Shown here one piece after another: positions 53,311-62,285 of a stretch of 64,000 nucleotides of DNA. The stretch comes from Ww85 sp963745765 (lineage in GTDB: Bacteria; Desulfobacterota; Desulfobulbia; Desulfobulbales; Desulfocapsaceae). The DNA is taken from the NCBI GenBank assembly GCA_963745765.1, contig CAVUYQ010000015.1:310001-374000 (forward strand). The letters run 5' to 3'. Under the pieces are notes generated by a model, which was given only the letters and a program-made list of their open reading frames with translations, did no database searches and had not been told where the DNA came from. Position numbers and translations under genes: made by a program. Position 1 is the stretch's first letter; the number at the start of each line of letters is the position of its first letter.

Positions 53311-56018
53311 AAGCCCGGTAAGGTAAACTTCAGAGTCACTTCTCCGGTTTCTTTATCAAGAGTCACCATTTTTCTACTGCCTTCGGCTACCCCCAGCTTC
53401 TTGCCGGTAGCCATCTCCAGAAGACCACTGATAAAGCCCATCCCCTGATTTAAAACCTGCTCCATCTGTTCGGCGGACTGGCTGGTGTCCTGCCCGGCGG
53501 CCAGGCTGCCGGCATGACCGGCTGATTCTTCCCGAGCTTCTTCCAGCTGCGATGTCAATTCTTCCGAAACCTCAAGATCCTCTTCCGCTGTAAAATCGAT
53601 CTCTTTCTTTACGCCATTTAAGACTTCCGGGTTAAGATAGTGTGGCGTATCTTCGGCAAGTTCTTCGGCAGGCATGGACTCTGCTCTTACCATTTCGACT
53701 TCATCTCCCATCATTTCACGCAGCTGGTTGACCATTTCCTGACGTTTTTCTCTGGAGAGCAGCACCTCGTCCTTGCCGCCGTCAAAAACGCCGCTAAAAA
53801 GATCTCCTTTTAATTTTATCCCGGCCATGATTCGTTCTTCAATGCTGTATTTGGCTATCAAATTGATAACATTGATACATTTACTTTTCTGCCCAATCCG
53901 GTTGACCCTGCCGATCCGCTGATTAACTTTTGCCGGATTCCATGGCAACTCAAAATTCACCACACAATCCGCCGCCTGAAGATTTAAACCGGTTCCGCCA
54001 GCATCTGTTGACAAAAAGACCTTGCAGTCCGGATTGGTGTTAAATTCGTCGATCAGGGCCTGACGTTTGACCACCGGGACCTTACCGGACAACTCAATAA
54101 ATGGAATTCCTACCCGGGAAAGATGTTTGCCGATCAGCATGGTCATGGTTGTCCACTCGCTGAAGATCACCACCTTGCGTCCATTTTGTTTGATGAGTTC
54201 GTCCAGAATGCTGGCCAGTTCATCGAGCTTTGGTGAAATATTGGTTTGCCTGTCTATCAAATAAGTGGAATCGCAGGTCTGCCGCATTTTAAGGAGGAGC
54301 GCCTGGATGCGAAGCAAATCCATGGGCGTAAGAAATTTTTTGTTTAATAGCGGCAGCAGCGATTGGGAATAGCCCGCATGGATTTCCTCCTGCTCCTTAT
54401 GCAGATTGATATAGTAATCGTTGACGATCAATTCGGGCAGTTCGTCCAGCACCTCTTCTTTTCGACGGCGGATGACCAGGGGCTTGAGTTTTTCATGCAA
54501 TTTATTCAGGTTGACATAGCCCAGAATGTCTCCTTTTTTTCGATTACTGAGAAGAAAATGGTCAGCCGCAAACTGCCAGAGCGGGCTGAGCAGCTCCGGA
54601 TCGAGAAACTGCACCAGGGAATAGACATCTTCCAGTTTATTCTCTAAAGGTGTACCGGTCAGTATTATGGCATGCTGCCGGGGCAGGCTCTTGACGGCCT
54701 CGGCTGTTTTGGTTTCGAAGTTTTTAATCCGTTGCGCTTCATCCAGGATAATTAAATCCGGTTTCAGACGGGAAATTATCGTCACATCCCGGAGAACCGC
54801 TTCATAGTTGGTAATCTTAAACAGACTGGTATCCGTCCGATACTGTTCTTTACGCTGTTGAGCATTCCCGGCGATTATACAGGCCGATTCATCGCTGAAA
54901 CGCTCGATCTCCCGCTGCCACTGCTGCTTTAAAGAACTCATGGTAACAACCAGGATCTTTCGGAACCCGAAGACATCTCTTTTTAAGATACCGAGGCAAA
55001 TGGCCTGCAAAGTTTTACCCAGCCCCATCTCATCCCCAATCAAAACGGCCTTTTTATACAGTCCGAATTTAATACCCTCTTCCTGATAGGCATAGGGCGC
55101 CACGCTGAGACACGTGGAAATATCCGAATATGGTTTGCCGGCGGCATCGGATAATTCGTTGTCCGTGGCGGCATTTATCAGCTTGCGCATGACCGGTTCC
55201 TGAACACGAACCTGTTTATAGCACTCCAGCTGTGGCAGATAGGGTATAAAATCGGCAATATTATCTTTACAGAAGAGATTCTGCTCATCAAAGATTTCCG
55301 TCAACAGCATGGTAAGTTCCACGCCGTTTTCTGCATTGTCCCGCTCATGAAAGAGACGCGGTTTTCCTGCGACACTATCCCAATAGATATCGATGTACGG
55401 AAAGGTTTCGCGTTTAAGACGCTGAGCAAACCCTTTTTGCTCCTTTAGAAAAGTGCTCAGAAAGATCAGATGCTTACAGGTTGAAAGTTTATTGGAATAA
55501 AAATCAGGGCAGGAGCAGTGACCGGCTCCACCGGCGGGATTATGCAGAGTAACTTGATATTGCCGCCCCTTCACCGTCGTTACCAGGTGATCGCCTTTCA
55601 GCATATCACCCTGAATCACCACGAATCTTTCCTGTTTCGCTTTTTTCTGACGATCTTCAAGAGCCTGTCCTCTGATCTCTTCATAGGATAGGTATTGCCC
55701 TTGCCGGTCGACTTCGCCTACCTGCAGTTCTTCGTTCATCCCCTGTTGTTGATCAAACAATTCGAGCAAAATAGCTACAATATGCTTGCAACCAGGGCCG
55801 GGATAGGGACAATCACACTGACCGGTGACTGCACCGTTCAAGATAACCTCTGTCCGATAATTTCCATAATTGCCATCGACTTCATATACATATCGGCCAT
55901 CCCCACTCTGCTCATGGACACGGCTGAACGCTCCGTTTTTTTGAAGAAACTCACCACGTTTGAAAATGATCGGAGAATCGGCGATCTGACGAATGGTATC
56001 AATTTGCAGCGTAACCAT
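53301..56018 (-). CDS. SWIM-domain SNF2 helicase
   Basis: 905 residues from ATG 56018 (AAAGGACTCCTC upstream). It has an N-terminal SWIM zinc finger (C68, C70, C77, H79 in CDCPYPGPGCKH), a second SWIM-like motif HCSCPDFYSNKLSTCKH, then an SNF2 ATPase with Walker A GDEMGLGKTLQAI, DEAQ box IILDEAQRIKNFE and helicase motifs VFLSTDAGGTGLNLQAADCV and QRIGRVNRIGQKSKCINVIN. The acidic C-terminal tail ends the protein. Bacterial members remodel nucleoprotein or release RNA polymerase; its exact role is unknown. A solitary gene flanked by mobile debris. Confidence 0.92.
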   Translation of the reverse strand: MVTLQIDTIRQIADSPIIFKRGEFLQKNGAFSRVHEQSGDGRYVYEVDGNYGNYRTEVILNGAVTGQCDCPYPGPGCKHIVAILLELFDQQQGMNEELQVGEVDRQGQYLSYEEIRGQALEDRQKKAKQERFVVIQGDMLKGDHLVTTVKGRQYQVTLHNPAGGAGHCSCPDFYSNKLSTCKHLIFLSTFLKEQKGFAQRLKRETFPYIDIYWDSVAGKPRLFHERDNAENGVELTMLLTEIFDEQNLFCKDNIADFIPYLPQLECYKQVRVQEPVMRKLINAATDNELSDAAGKPYSDISTCLSVAPYAYQEEGIKFGLYKKAVLIGDEMGLGKTLQAICLGILKRDVFGFRKILVVTMSSLKQQWQREIERFSDESACIIAGNAQQRKEQYRTDTSLFKITNYEAVLRDVTIISRLKPDLIILDEAQRIKNFETKTAEAVKSLPRQHAIILTGTPLENKLEDVYSLVQFLDPELLSPLWQFAADHFLLSNRKKGDILGYVNLNKLHEKLKPLVIRRRKEEVLDELPELIVNDYYINLHKEQEEIHAGYSQSLLPLLNKKFLTPMDLLRIQALLLKMRQTCDSTYLIDRQTNISPKLDELASILDELIKQNGRKVVIFSEWTTMTMLIGKHLSRVGIPFIELSGKVPVVKRQALIDEFNTNPDCKVFLSTDAGGTGLNLQAADCVVNFELPWNPAKVNQRIGRVNRIGQKSKCINVINLIAKYSIEERIMAGIKLKGDLFSGVFDGGKDEVLLSREKRQEMVNQLREMMGDEVEMVRAESMPAEELAEDTPHYLNPEVLNGVKKEIDFTAEEDLEVSEELTSQLEEAREESAGHAGSLAAGQDTSQSAEQMEQVLNQGMGFISGLLEMATGKKLGVAEGSRKMVTLDKETGEVTLKFTLPGFAR

Positions 56019-56187
56019 GAGGAGTCCTTTCTTAATTATATCGAATACTTTTACATAGGCAGGTGTCTCAAGCAAGCATAGTAATGCGAGCGTTTCAAGA
56101 ACAAAATATGACCATACCGAAGATCATTTTTCAAGCTGCAAATCTTTCTCATTGTTATAAACGATTTCCACACGAAGAAAATACCGG

Positions 56188-56466
56188 GTGATCAAGAAGA
56201 TCCTGGCTCATCCCGGTTTATCGGAGGAGGCAAAGTCAAAGCGGGAAAGGGCACCACCGTTTCGCCAGACGGTTGAGACAGTTATTGAACCGTATGGAAA
56301 AGATAAGAAAATAAATTTGCGTCTAACAGAAAAAGACTATCATCAAATTCAAATCAGAGCCATTGAAGAAGGCATCCCATACCAAAATAAGCATTGGATC
56401 GGATGTTCCAAACACAGGGCAACGAAGATATTGAAAAAAGGCCATTTATGGACAGACACTAGGTAA
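56188..56466 (+). pseudogene. CopG/BrnA-type antitoxin-like fragment
   Basis: The middle segment INLRLTEKDYHQIQIRAIEE followed by GIPYQ matches ribbon-helix-helix antitoxins in which it is normally continued by TLISS.(I/L)HKY. Here the frame instead runs into NKHWIGCSKHRATK, so the C-terminus is altered or lost. The N-terminal 45 residues do not resemble a known antitoxin. No toxin gene is adjacent. It overlaps the end of the convergent EamA gene. Probably a broken solitary antitoxin. Confidence 0.45.
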
Positions 56467-57376
56467 CATCACCCGGGACTCTTCCGCCGGGCACTGCCCT
56501 GCTGGTGCGCCCTTCCCAGAGGACGAGATAGAGGTTGCTTGCGACGATGATCAGGGTTCCCAGAACAGACATGTAATCGGGTATTTCTGCAAATAGAAAA
56601 TAGCCGATAATTGTCGCAAATATCAACCGCATATAGCTGGCCGGTGCAACTGCCGTCGCTTCTCCCAGGCGAAAGGCCTGGATAAGGCACCATTGACCGA
56701 ATATGCCCATGAACGACATGACAACCAGCAGAAGCAGCTCATGACCGGTTGGGGTAATCCAGAACAGGTATGCCGGGATCGATGTTGTCAGGACAATTGC
56801 CAGGGACGGGTAGGCCATCATGATCGCATTTGAGTCCGAGACGGTGAGCTTGCGAATCAACACCATCATGATGGCCCCAAGACAGGCTCCTGCCAGCGCA
56901 ATAAGTGCTGCTCCCTCAAATACATCATGCCCGGGCCGTATAATAATGAGTATACCGATGAAACCGGCTACCGTCGCCACGACTCTCTGGATACTGTTTT
57001 TCTCAGCCAGAAAAGCCACAGCAAGTAGTGCAAGGAACAGATTCCTGGAGAAACCGATTGCTGTTACTTCAGCGATCGGCAGTTTTGTGAAGGCATAAAA
57101 GTTGCAATTTATCAATAAAACGGCGATTAATGCACGGATACCTTGCAATAACGGCCGCCTGGATTTCAGTGATGAAAAGCCGATTCGCCAGAAAACAACC
57201 GATAACGTCGCCAACTGAATAACAGATCGAAAAAAAACGATCTCAAAACTTGCGATCCTGCTGCCCAGCAGTTTGATCAGAGCAACCATGACAGAAAAAA
57301 ATAATCCTGCCAGGAGCATCCACAAAATGCCCTTGACATTATCGCCAATAGCCGGGCGTTTAACCTTCCTCTCCAT
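56459..57376 (-). CDS. EamA/DMT-family permease
   Basis: 305 residues with ten predicted membrane segments arranged as two EamA repeats: ILWMLLAGLFFSVMVALIKL and FRSVIQLATLSVVFW in the first, GAALIALAGACLGAIMMVLI and MSFMGIFGQWCLIQAFRLGE in the second. The latter also shows ASYMRLIFATIIGYFLFAE. Drug/metabolite transporters of this type export or import small metabolites. The substrate is unknown. Full length. Confidence 0.88.
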   Translation of the reverse strand: MERKVKRPAIGDNVKGILWMLLAGLFFSVMVALIKLLGSRIASFEIVFFRSVIQLATLSVVFWRIGFSSLKSRRPLLQGIRALIAVLLINCNFYAFTKLPIAEVTAIGFSRNLFLALLAVAFLAEKNSIQRVVATVAGFIGILIIIRPGHDVFEGAALIALAGACLGAIMMVLIRKLTVSDSNAIMMAYPSLAIVLTTSIPAYLFWITPTGHELLLLVVMSFMGIFGQWCLIQAFRLGEATAVAPASYMRLIFATIIGYFLFAEIPDYMSVLGTLIIVASNLYLVLWEGRTSRAVPGGRVPGDVT

Positions 57377-57891
57377 GCTAGGAAGCGGTGGCTAAACACT
57401 TTATCAGCGGGCGTGGGCGCTGCAGGATGCGGATCAATTCGATATTGTTATAAAAGTCACGTGCAGGTGTTTCTGTCGTTTATAAATTTCCGTTTTCTTC
57501 TTCGATGGCCGGGCCTTTGAAAGAAACATGTAGAGAAAGCAATCTCATCACCGTCCGACAACCCAGGTTAGTGTACCACTTTTCAGGAGCCCTGCCTCGT
57601 CCACTTGCAGGTCTTGGTACCTGTTATCTGTACCTGCCTTGTGTGGAATAAGTCAATAAGGATAATCTCTTTCTATGCACCTTTCCCGGACCAGGCAGAA
57701 GAGCCTGGCGCGGGACGGCCGATGCTAAAAACTGGTCAGAAGGTTCGGCAACATTACCCCAGAATTGGTTGCCCTGAGAAACAGCCGGACTCAAGATTTC
57801 TTTGCGCAACACAGTGCCTCTCTGCTTCATGAGCCCGACTTACCCTACCCGTCACTGCTGTCTGGAACGAAGTGTCGGCTTGCCTGCGTGA
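57377..57891. other. Intergenic region between EamA permease and selenoprotein gene
   Basis: No credible gene, strong palindrome or repeat was found in these 515 bases. It holds the promoter of the EamA gene and presumably the terminator of the selenoprotein operon, neither of which I could fix. Confidence 0.35.
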
Positions 57892-58428
57892 TTATCCCTG
57901 CTGACCATCAAGAAAGAGCTGTATAACGTGTTCAACCAGAGCTTCAACCCGCTGGTCCAACTCATTCTCCGTCAGGTTTGCTATGGGATGGGGGATATCG
58001 AGAAATTTGTAACTGGCGACGCCCCACTGTTTTGCCATCTCTGCGCCGGTAGGCCGGAAAGGAGTGGTGACTATTGATACGGCTGGGATACCGGCTTTCT
58101 CAAGGAGGATTCCGTCGAGTACACTACCCGAGCTGCATGACCCTCAGTCACCGATGCCGGCTATCGCAATATCGGCAATTTCCCTGCAGGATTCAATGTC
58201 AGGCGCAGCAATTGGATGACCAGCCGACGCCTTGCGGATGACCCGGGCCAGTTGCATCTGATATCTGTTTTCAAGGCGTTCGAACAGTTTGAGTAATATC
58301 GTTTTCGAGTTGTATTTTGTATTCTCGACGAGAACGACTCTCAGGTTGTTCAATCGTTTCGGCCGGGGAACAAAATCGATGGATGCGGGCCGGGCTGGAA
58401 TGGTAGGGTCGAACAGGGTGAAGTCCAT
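57892..58428 (-). CDS. UGSC-family selenoprotein with in-frame UGA
   Basis: Read through a TGA at 58144-58146, the gene encodes 178 residues from an ATG preceded by TTAGGAGGAAACAATT. The sequence around the codon is ADIAIAGIGD-U-GSCSSGSVLDG, the exact U-G-S-C motif that names the UGSC (seleno)protein family, with Sec at residue 95. The downstream part is intact and family-like: GILLEKAGIPAVSIVTTPFR, GAEMAKQWGVASYKF, DIPHPIANLTENELDQR. The fold is Rossmann-like; the enzymatic role is unknown, though U/C-x-x-C motifs suggest redox or group transfer. It is in an operon with the gene upstream (30-base gap). Naive gene calling ends it at residue 94. Confidence 0.88.
58115..58131 (-). promoter_or_regulatory. 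Candidate bacterial SECIS hairpin
   Basis: Twelve bases after the in-frame UGA, TCGGGTAGTGTACTCGA forms a seven-pair stem (one G-U) with loop GTG. The 17-base size and the spacing are close to the E. coli fdhF element (17-base hairpin 11 bases after UGA), and the apical loop contains a GU. Confidence 0.6.
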
Positions 58429-58459
58429 AATTGTTTCCTCCTAAAGGGTACCCTGAAGC

Positions 58460-59485
58460 TTAGATTCTGGTTGTTACCATACTGGTAGCCGATCGTGACC
58501 CGCCCCAGCTGAGCAGGCAGGCCGAAAAGGTTCCGACAGCGCCGCCCCCGCATACTACATGAATGTCATCCGGCTGTTGAACGACGTGTATACAGCTGGT
58601 TTCATCTTCAGGCTGCGGGTCACCGGGGATTCGCTTCACTCTTTTCAGCTCGGCGATTGAGCGGCTGGCATGGTCAAAAAGATGCTGCTTTATCCGCTTC
58701 TTGTCCCACCCTGCGTTTACCATGATGCGGACATGTTCTCCGGCCAGGACGACAGTGACATCCTGTTGGCTGACGATGTTCATTGATCCCATGTTGGCCA
58801 TCGCGTCCGCCATTCCCTCAAGAAAAGGTTCAGGGGACTGGGCCAACTGGTTGTAGACCTGGATGATATCCTCACAGGCAAACACGGTGGTCGTACTTTC
58901 ATCGCGGCCAAATCCGCGCTCGACATGCAGCGGCTCCCAAGGGCTCTGACTTTCGTTTTCGGCAAAACAAAACGAAATTTTGGCGGGGTTGCCGATTGTT
59001 GACCTGTCCAACCCTCCCGGTCTGGTATTTAAACTGTTCATCATCAGCAGGCGCAGGCTTCTGCCGATGGTCATATTGGCGCGGCAACCGGGCCCGAAAA
59101 GGTTTTCCCCGGAATTTATCTCCAGTCTGTCGGCGATCGGGCCGTTGACAATAATGGCCAATGCCGCACCGCCGGTACTTGTCGCCATGCCGTGATAATT
59201 GAAATCAGGGTGACACATGCCCTTGACGGCCGAAAGGACAACCGGCATGTAACCAGGCAGACATCCGGCCAAGACCGCATTCACCGCAACTTTATCAGCG
59301 GTGATAACGATGTTGCGGGTAGGAATGTCAGCAACCACTTGATCCCCCTGCAGTCCGGCAGCAGCAAGCATGGCCGCAACGGATTGTTCACTCGGGGGAA
59401 CGATTGGAAATCCGTCTGTCCAGCCTTTCTCGTAATATACCTCGATCAGGTCGGCAGCATCTTGAGGCGTGCATTTGTTTTTCAT
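58460..59485 (-). CDS. Conserved partner of the UGSC selenoprotein, function unknown
   Basis: 341 residues, no signal peptide. It starts with an acid-rich helix and the segment GWTDGFPIVPPSEQSVAAML; later come ITADKVAVNAVLAGCLPGYM, IIVNGPIADRLEINSGENLF, GPGCRANMTIGRSLRLLMMN and CFAENESQSPWEPLHVERGF. From memory, this GWTDG.P.VPP family recurs beside UGSC proteins in many phyla without a known function. The C-terminal end (SACLLSWGGSRSATSMVTT) is glycine/serine-rich. Cotranscribed with the selenoprotein; a two-subunit enzyme is a reasonable inference. Confidence 0.75.
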   Translation of the reverse strand: MKNKCTPQDAADLIEVYYEKGWTDGFPIVPPSEQSVAAMLAAAGLQGDQVVADIPTRNIVITADKVAVNAVLAGCLPGYMPVVLSAVKGMCHPDFNYHGMATSTGGAALAIIVNGPIADRLEINSGENLFGPGCRANMTIGRSLRLLMMNSLNTRPGGLDRSTIGNPAKISFCFAENESQSPWEPLHVERGFGRDESTTTVFACEDIIQVYNQLAQSPEPFLEGMADAMANMGSMNIVSQQDVTVVLAGEHVRIMVNAGWDKKRIKQHLFDHASRSIAELKRVKRIPGDPQPEDETSCIHVVQQPDDIHVVCGGGAVGTFSACLLSWGGSRSATSMVTTRI

Positions 59486-59951
59486 GATTATTTCCCGTTT
59501 AACCGCAATATTTCATGAACATTTCCAGCAACTGCAACAAAGATAACAAAGGTACAAAGTTTGTTTTCCTAAGGTATTGAATAGTTGACTATAATTTAAT
59601 AAATTTCAATTCCTTACCCGAGTAATGAGAAATTATCATGAAATATTGGGGGTAATCGGTCATTACTCGCGGGGGGCTTTTTCCCTCGTCATTTATACCA
59701 TGGTATCTCTTAATATCATCTGTAAATGATGGCCGAGCAGGCAACGCTGTGCAGTTACCATTTTGATATAACATTGTTTGGTTTGTCCGTGGTACAGGAT
59801 CGATGGTGTCTTCCCGATTCGATTTGGTCCTTCCGCCGAGTGCTAAGCCGATTAGTGATTGACAATAGTTATTACCTCCTCTAAACTGTCGACAGTTGAC
59901 AGTTGACAACTTTCACGATATCACAAAATATCACAATATCAATCTATTTTC
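59486..59951. promoter_or_regulatory. Divergent promoter region with palindromic operator
   Basis: 466 bases between the UGSC operon and the GntR gene. ACTGTCGACAGT (59885-59896) is a perfect 12-base palindrome, followed by the related half-sites TTGACAGT and TTGACAAC up to 59910. It lies 42-67 bases before the GntR start and could be the site of that regulator, acting on itself and on the divergent selenoprotein operon. The remainder is AT-rich and holds no credible gene. Confidence 0.5.
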
Positions 59952-60668
59952 ATGAATGACTTCAACACCAGATTAATCAAGAAAGTCCAGACACAATCAC
60001 TCACGGGCGTCATCTACAATCAGCTTGAAGATATGATTTTGACCGGCTTGCTGAAACCGGGAGAACGTATTAACGAAAGCCAGCTTTCCGCCAGACTGCA
60101 AGTCAGCCGCGCACCGATCAGGGAGGCTTGCCGCCAGCTTGAAAAACACGGTATGGTCCAGATTATTACCCGCCGGGGAACTTTTGTGGCAAAGATTGAA
60201 GTGAGTGAGGTCAAGGAATTATATGATATTCGTGCTTCGCTGGATGCCCTTGCCGCCGAAAAAACCGCAGTCAATGCCACACCAGAAAATCTGGAAGGAT
60301 TCCGACACATTCTGAAGAATATGCAAGAGGCCATAGCGGCTGATGACGCAAAGGAGTATTTCCGGGCAAACATGGTCTTTCATCGAACGATTGTGCGGAT
60401 TTCGGGAAACAGGAATCTCAATTCCCTGATCGAAGGAATCTATAACAAGGCCTCGCTGTGCCGTAAAACGAACCTGTCACTCCCTGAACGAATGTCAATT
60501 TCCTATCGGCAGCACCGGCATATTTTCAATGCCATAGAAGCGGGAAACCCGATGGAAGCGTCAACGCAGATGAAGCATCACGTGATAGATGCGCGTGATG
60601 CGTTGCTGAACACTCTTGATTTACCGGATATCAGCAAGGATTCGATCACCGGAGGTTGCCGGGCTTAA
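59952..60668 (+). CDS. FCD-type GntR transcriptional regulator
   Basis: 238 residues. The winged helix is IYNQLEDMILTGLLKPGERI with SQLSARLQVSRAPIREACRQ and MVQIITRRGTFVAKI; the FCD domain has VKELYDIRASLDALAAEKTA, ANMVFHRTIVRISGNRNLNS and SYRQHRHIFNAIEAGNPME. It is divergent from the UGSC selenoprotein operon and upstream of the MmgE/PrpD and TTT genes, so it may control both. The ATG follows AT-rich sequence without a strong ribosome site. Confidence 0.9.
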   Translation: MNDFNTRLIKKVQTQSLTGVIYNQLEDMILTGLLKPGERINESQLSARLQVSRAPIREACRQLEKHGMVQIITRRGTFVAKIEVSEVKELYDIRASLDALAAEKTAVNATPENLEGFRHILKNMQEAIAADDAKEYFRANMVFHRTIVRISGNRNLNSLIEGIYNKASLCRKTNLSLPERMSISYRQHRHIFNAIEAGNPMEASTQMKHHVIDARDALLNTLDLPDISKDSITGGCRA

Positions 60669-60778
60669 AAATATACGGACCAGCGACTACCGGTTTTGGC
60701 AGGGGCCTTTCTGCAGGGTACCTTGAATTGCAGTTTCATGAAGACATGCGCGCAGTTTGCATGCAGAATGGAGGAGCG

Positions 60779-62191
60779 ATGAGCCAAACAGAGCTTACCA
60801 GGGTAACAAAGGAGTCGGCGGATTTTGTCAGAAACCTCTCTTTTGAGGCACTTCCCGACGAAGCGGTCAGGATTGCCAAGCGATGCGTTCTTGACGGACT
60901 CGGACTGATGGTTGCCGGTTCCTACGAAAAATGCACTCAGGTCGTAACCCGTTTCAGTTCACGCGTCAGCCAGTTGCACGGAGCAACCATCCTTGGCGTT
61001 AATCCGCTGACGGTCACCTCTCCGTTTGCGGCCCTGGCCAACGGCACAGCAGGTCACGCGATGGATTGGGACGACAGTCAATTATCAGCCTCACCCGGCC
61101 GGATGTACGGGCTCTTGACACACCCCACCATACCACCGCTTGCAGCCTCTCTGGCCGTGGCTCAGGAAGTGGGCTCGGTTGACGGGAAAACCTTCTTGAC
61201 CGCATTTCTGGCCGGCTTTGAAATTGAATGCAAAATTGCCGAGGCGATTAACCCCGATCATTATAAAAAGGGATTTCATACGAGTGGAACGGTTGGTACC
61301 TTTGGTGCGGCGATGGCAGCTGCCAAACTGCTTGACCTCAATACCGATGAGGTCCTTCACACGCTCGGGATCGCCGCCAGCATGACATCCGGAATTCGTG
61401 CTAATTTCGGTACGATGACCAAGCCTCTGCATGTTGGCAGGGCGGCAAGCAACGGGGTAACCGCGGCAATGCTCGCACAAGGCGGCTATGAAGCTGACAT
61501 GGAAGCGCTCGACGGCCCCTGGGGCTTCTTCAGTGTCTTCGGCAGGGGCTTCGATGTCGAGAATATTGCCGGCTGTATTGGCAATCCGCATACCATCGTC
61601 GATCCCGGCGTGAGTATTAAGCCCTATCCCTGTGGTGTCTTGACCCACCCCTCCATGGATACCATGCTCGCCATCGTGACCGAGCATGATATCAAAGCAG
61701 AAGATATCCGCGAGGTGGCACTCTTTGCCGGATCCAACATTTTAAACCCCATCAGGTATAAGATCGCCCGCAATGAACTGGAAGCAAAATTCTGTATGCC
61801 GTTCCTTCTTGCCGCGATTATTCTTTCGAGAAAGGCCGGAGTAAACGAGTTCACCGATGCATTCGTCAACGCCGACAGCACCCAGCAGTTGATGCGTAAA
61901 ATCCGCAACGAGTTCGATGCTGACATAGAAGCCAGAGGCTGGGACAAAATCCGTTCCAGGGTTGAAGTAGTCCTGAAGGATGGTCGCAGGATTGTCAAAG
62001 AAGCTGATGAGAATTACCGGGGCGGGCCGGACAACCCGCTTACCGACAAGGAACTGCAAAGCAAATTTACCGATTGTACCGAGCGCTTGCTTGACCAGGC
62101 TGCCCGGGAAAATATTTTTACGATAATAGAACGTTTGCAAGAGCTTGAAGATATCACCAAACTGATTCGGGCGGCATCGCCCGTGGCATGA
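60779..62191 (+). CDS. MmgE/PrpD-family protein
   Basis: 470 residues from ATG 60779, set by GGAGGAGCG; the longer frame from 60656 overlaps the GntR gene and is unlikely. Family signatures: LSFEALPDEAVRIAKRCVLD, LANGTAGHAMDWDDSQLSAS, TSGTVGTFGAAMAAAKLLDL, GTMTKPLHVGRAASNGVTAA and IKPYPCGVLTHPSMDTMLAI. Known members are 2-methylcitrate dehydratase and aconitate decarboxylase; the substrate here is unknown. It lies between a GntR regulator and a TTT operon, so it probably acts on the imported carboxylate. Confidence 0.9.
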   Translation: MSQTELTRVTKESADFVRNLSFEALPDEAVRIAKRCVLDGLGLMVAGSYEKCTQVVTRFSSRVSQLHGATILGVNPLTVTSPFAALANGTAGHAMDWDDSQLSASPGRMYGLLTHPTIPPLAASLAVAQEVGSVDGKTFLTAFLAGFEIECKIAEAINPDHYKKGFHTSGTVGTFGAAMAAAKLLDLNTDEVLHTLGIAASMTSGIRANFGTMTKPLHVGRAASNGVTAAMLAQGGYEADMEALDGPWGFFSVFGRGFDVENIAGCIGNPHTIVDPGVSIKPYPCGVLTHPSMDTMLAIVTEHDIKAEDIREVALFAGSNILNPIRYKIARNELEAKFCMPFLLAAIILSRKAGVNEFTDAFVNADSTQQLMRKIRNEFDADIEARGWDKIRSRVEVVLKDGRRIVKEADENYRGGPDNPLTDKELQSKFTDCTERLLDQAARENIFTIIERLQELEDITKLIRAASPVA

Positions 62192-62285
62192 ATAGTTAGA
62201 AGGAAGAACCCGCTCCATCCCGCCGGCAGGAGTGCTTCTTCTAGCTATTCAATAACTTCAAAGAGTAATCAAAGGGAGGTGTCTC

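Noticed and set aside
53254..53448. 64-residue plus-strand ORF at the end of the SNF2 gene
   Set aside because: Its first part is the IS91-type transposase tail and the rest is antisense to the helicase gene; it is not a gene of its own.
59589..59909. 106-residue minus-strand ORF between the UGSC operon and GntR
   Set aside because: It has no ribosome site or recognisable domain and covers the promoter and operator region of the GntR gene.
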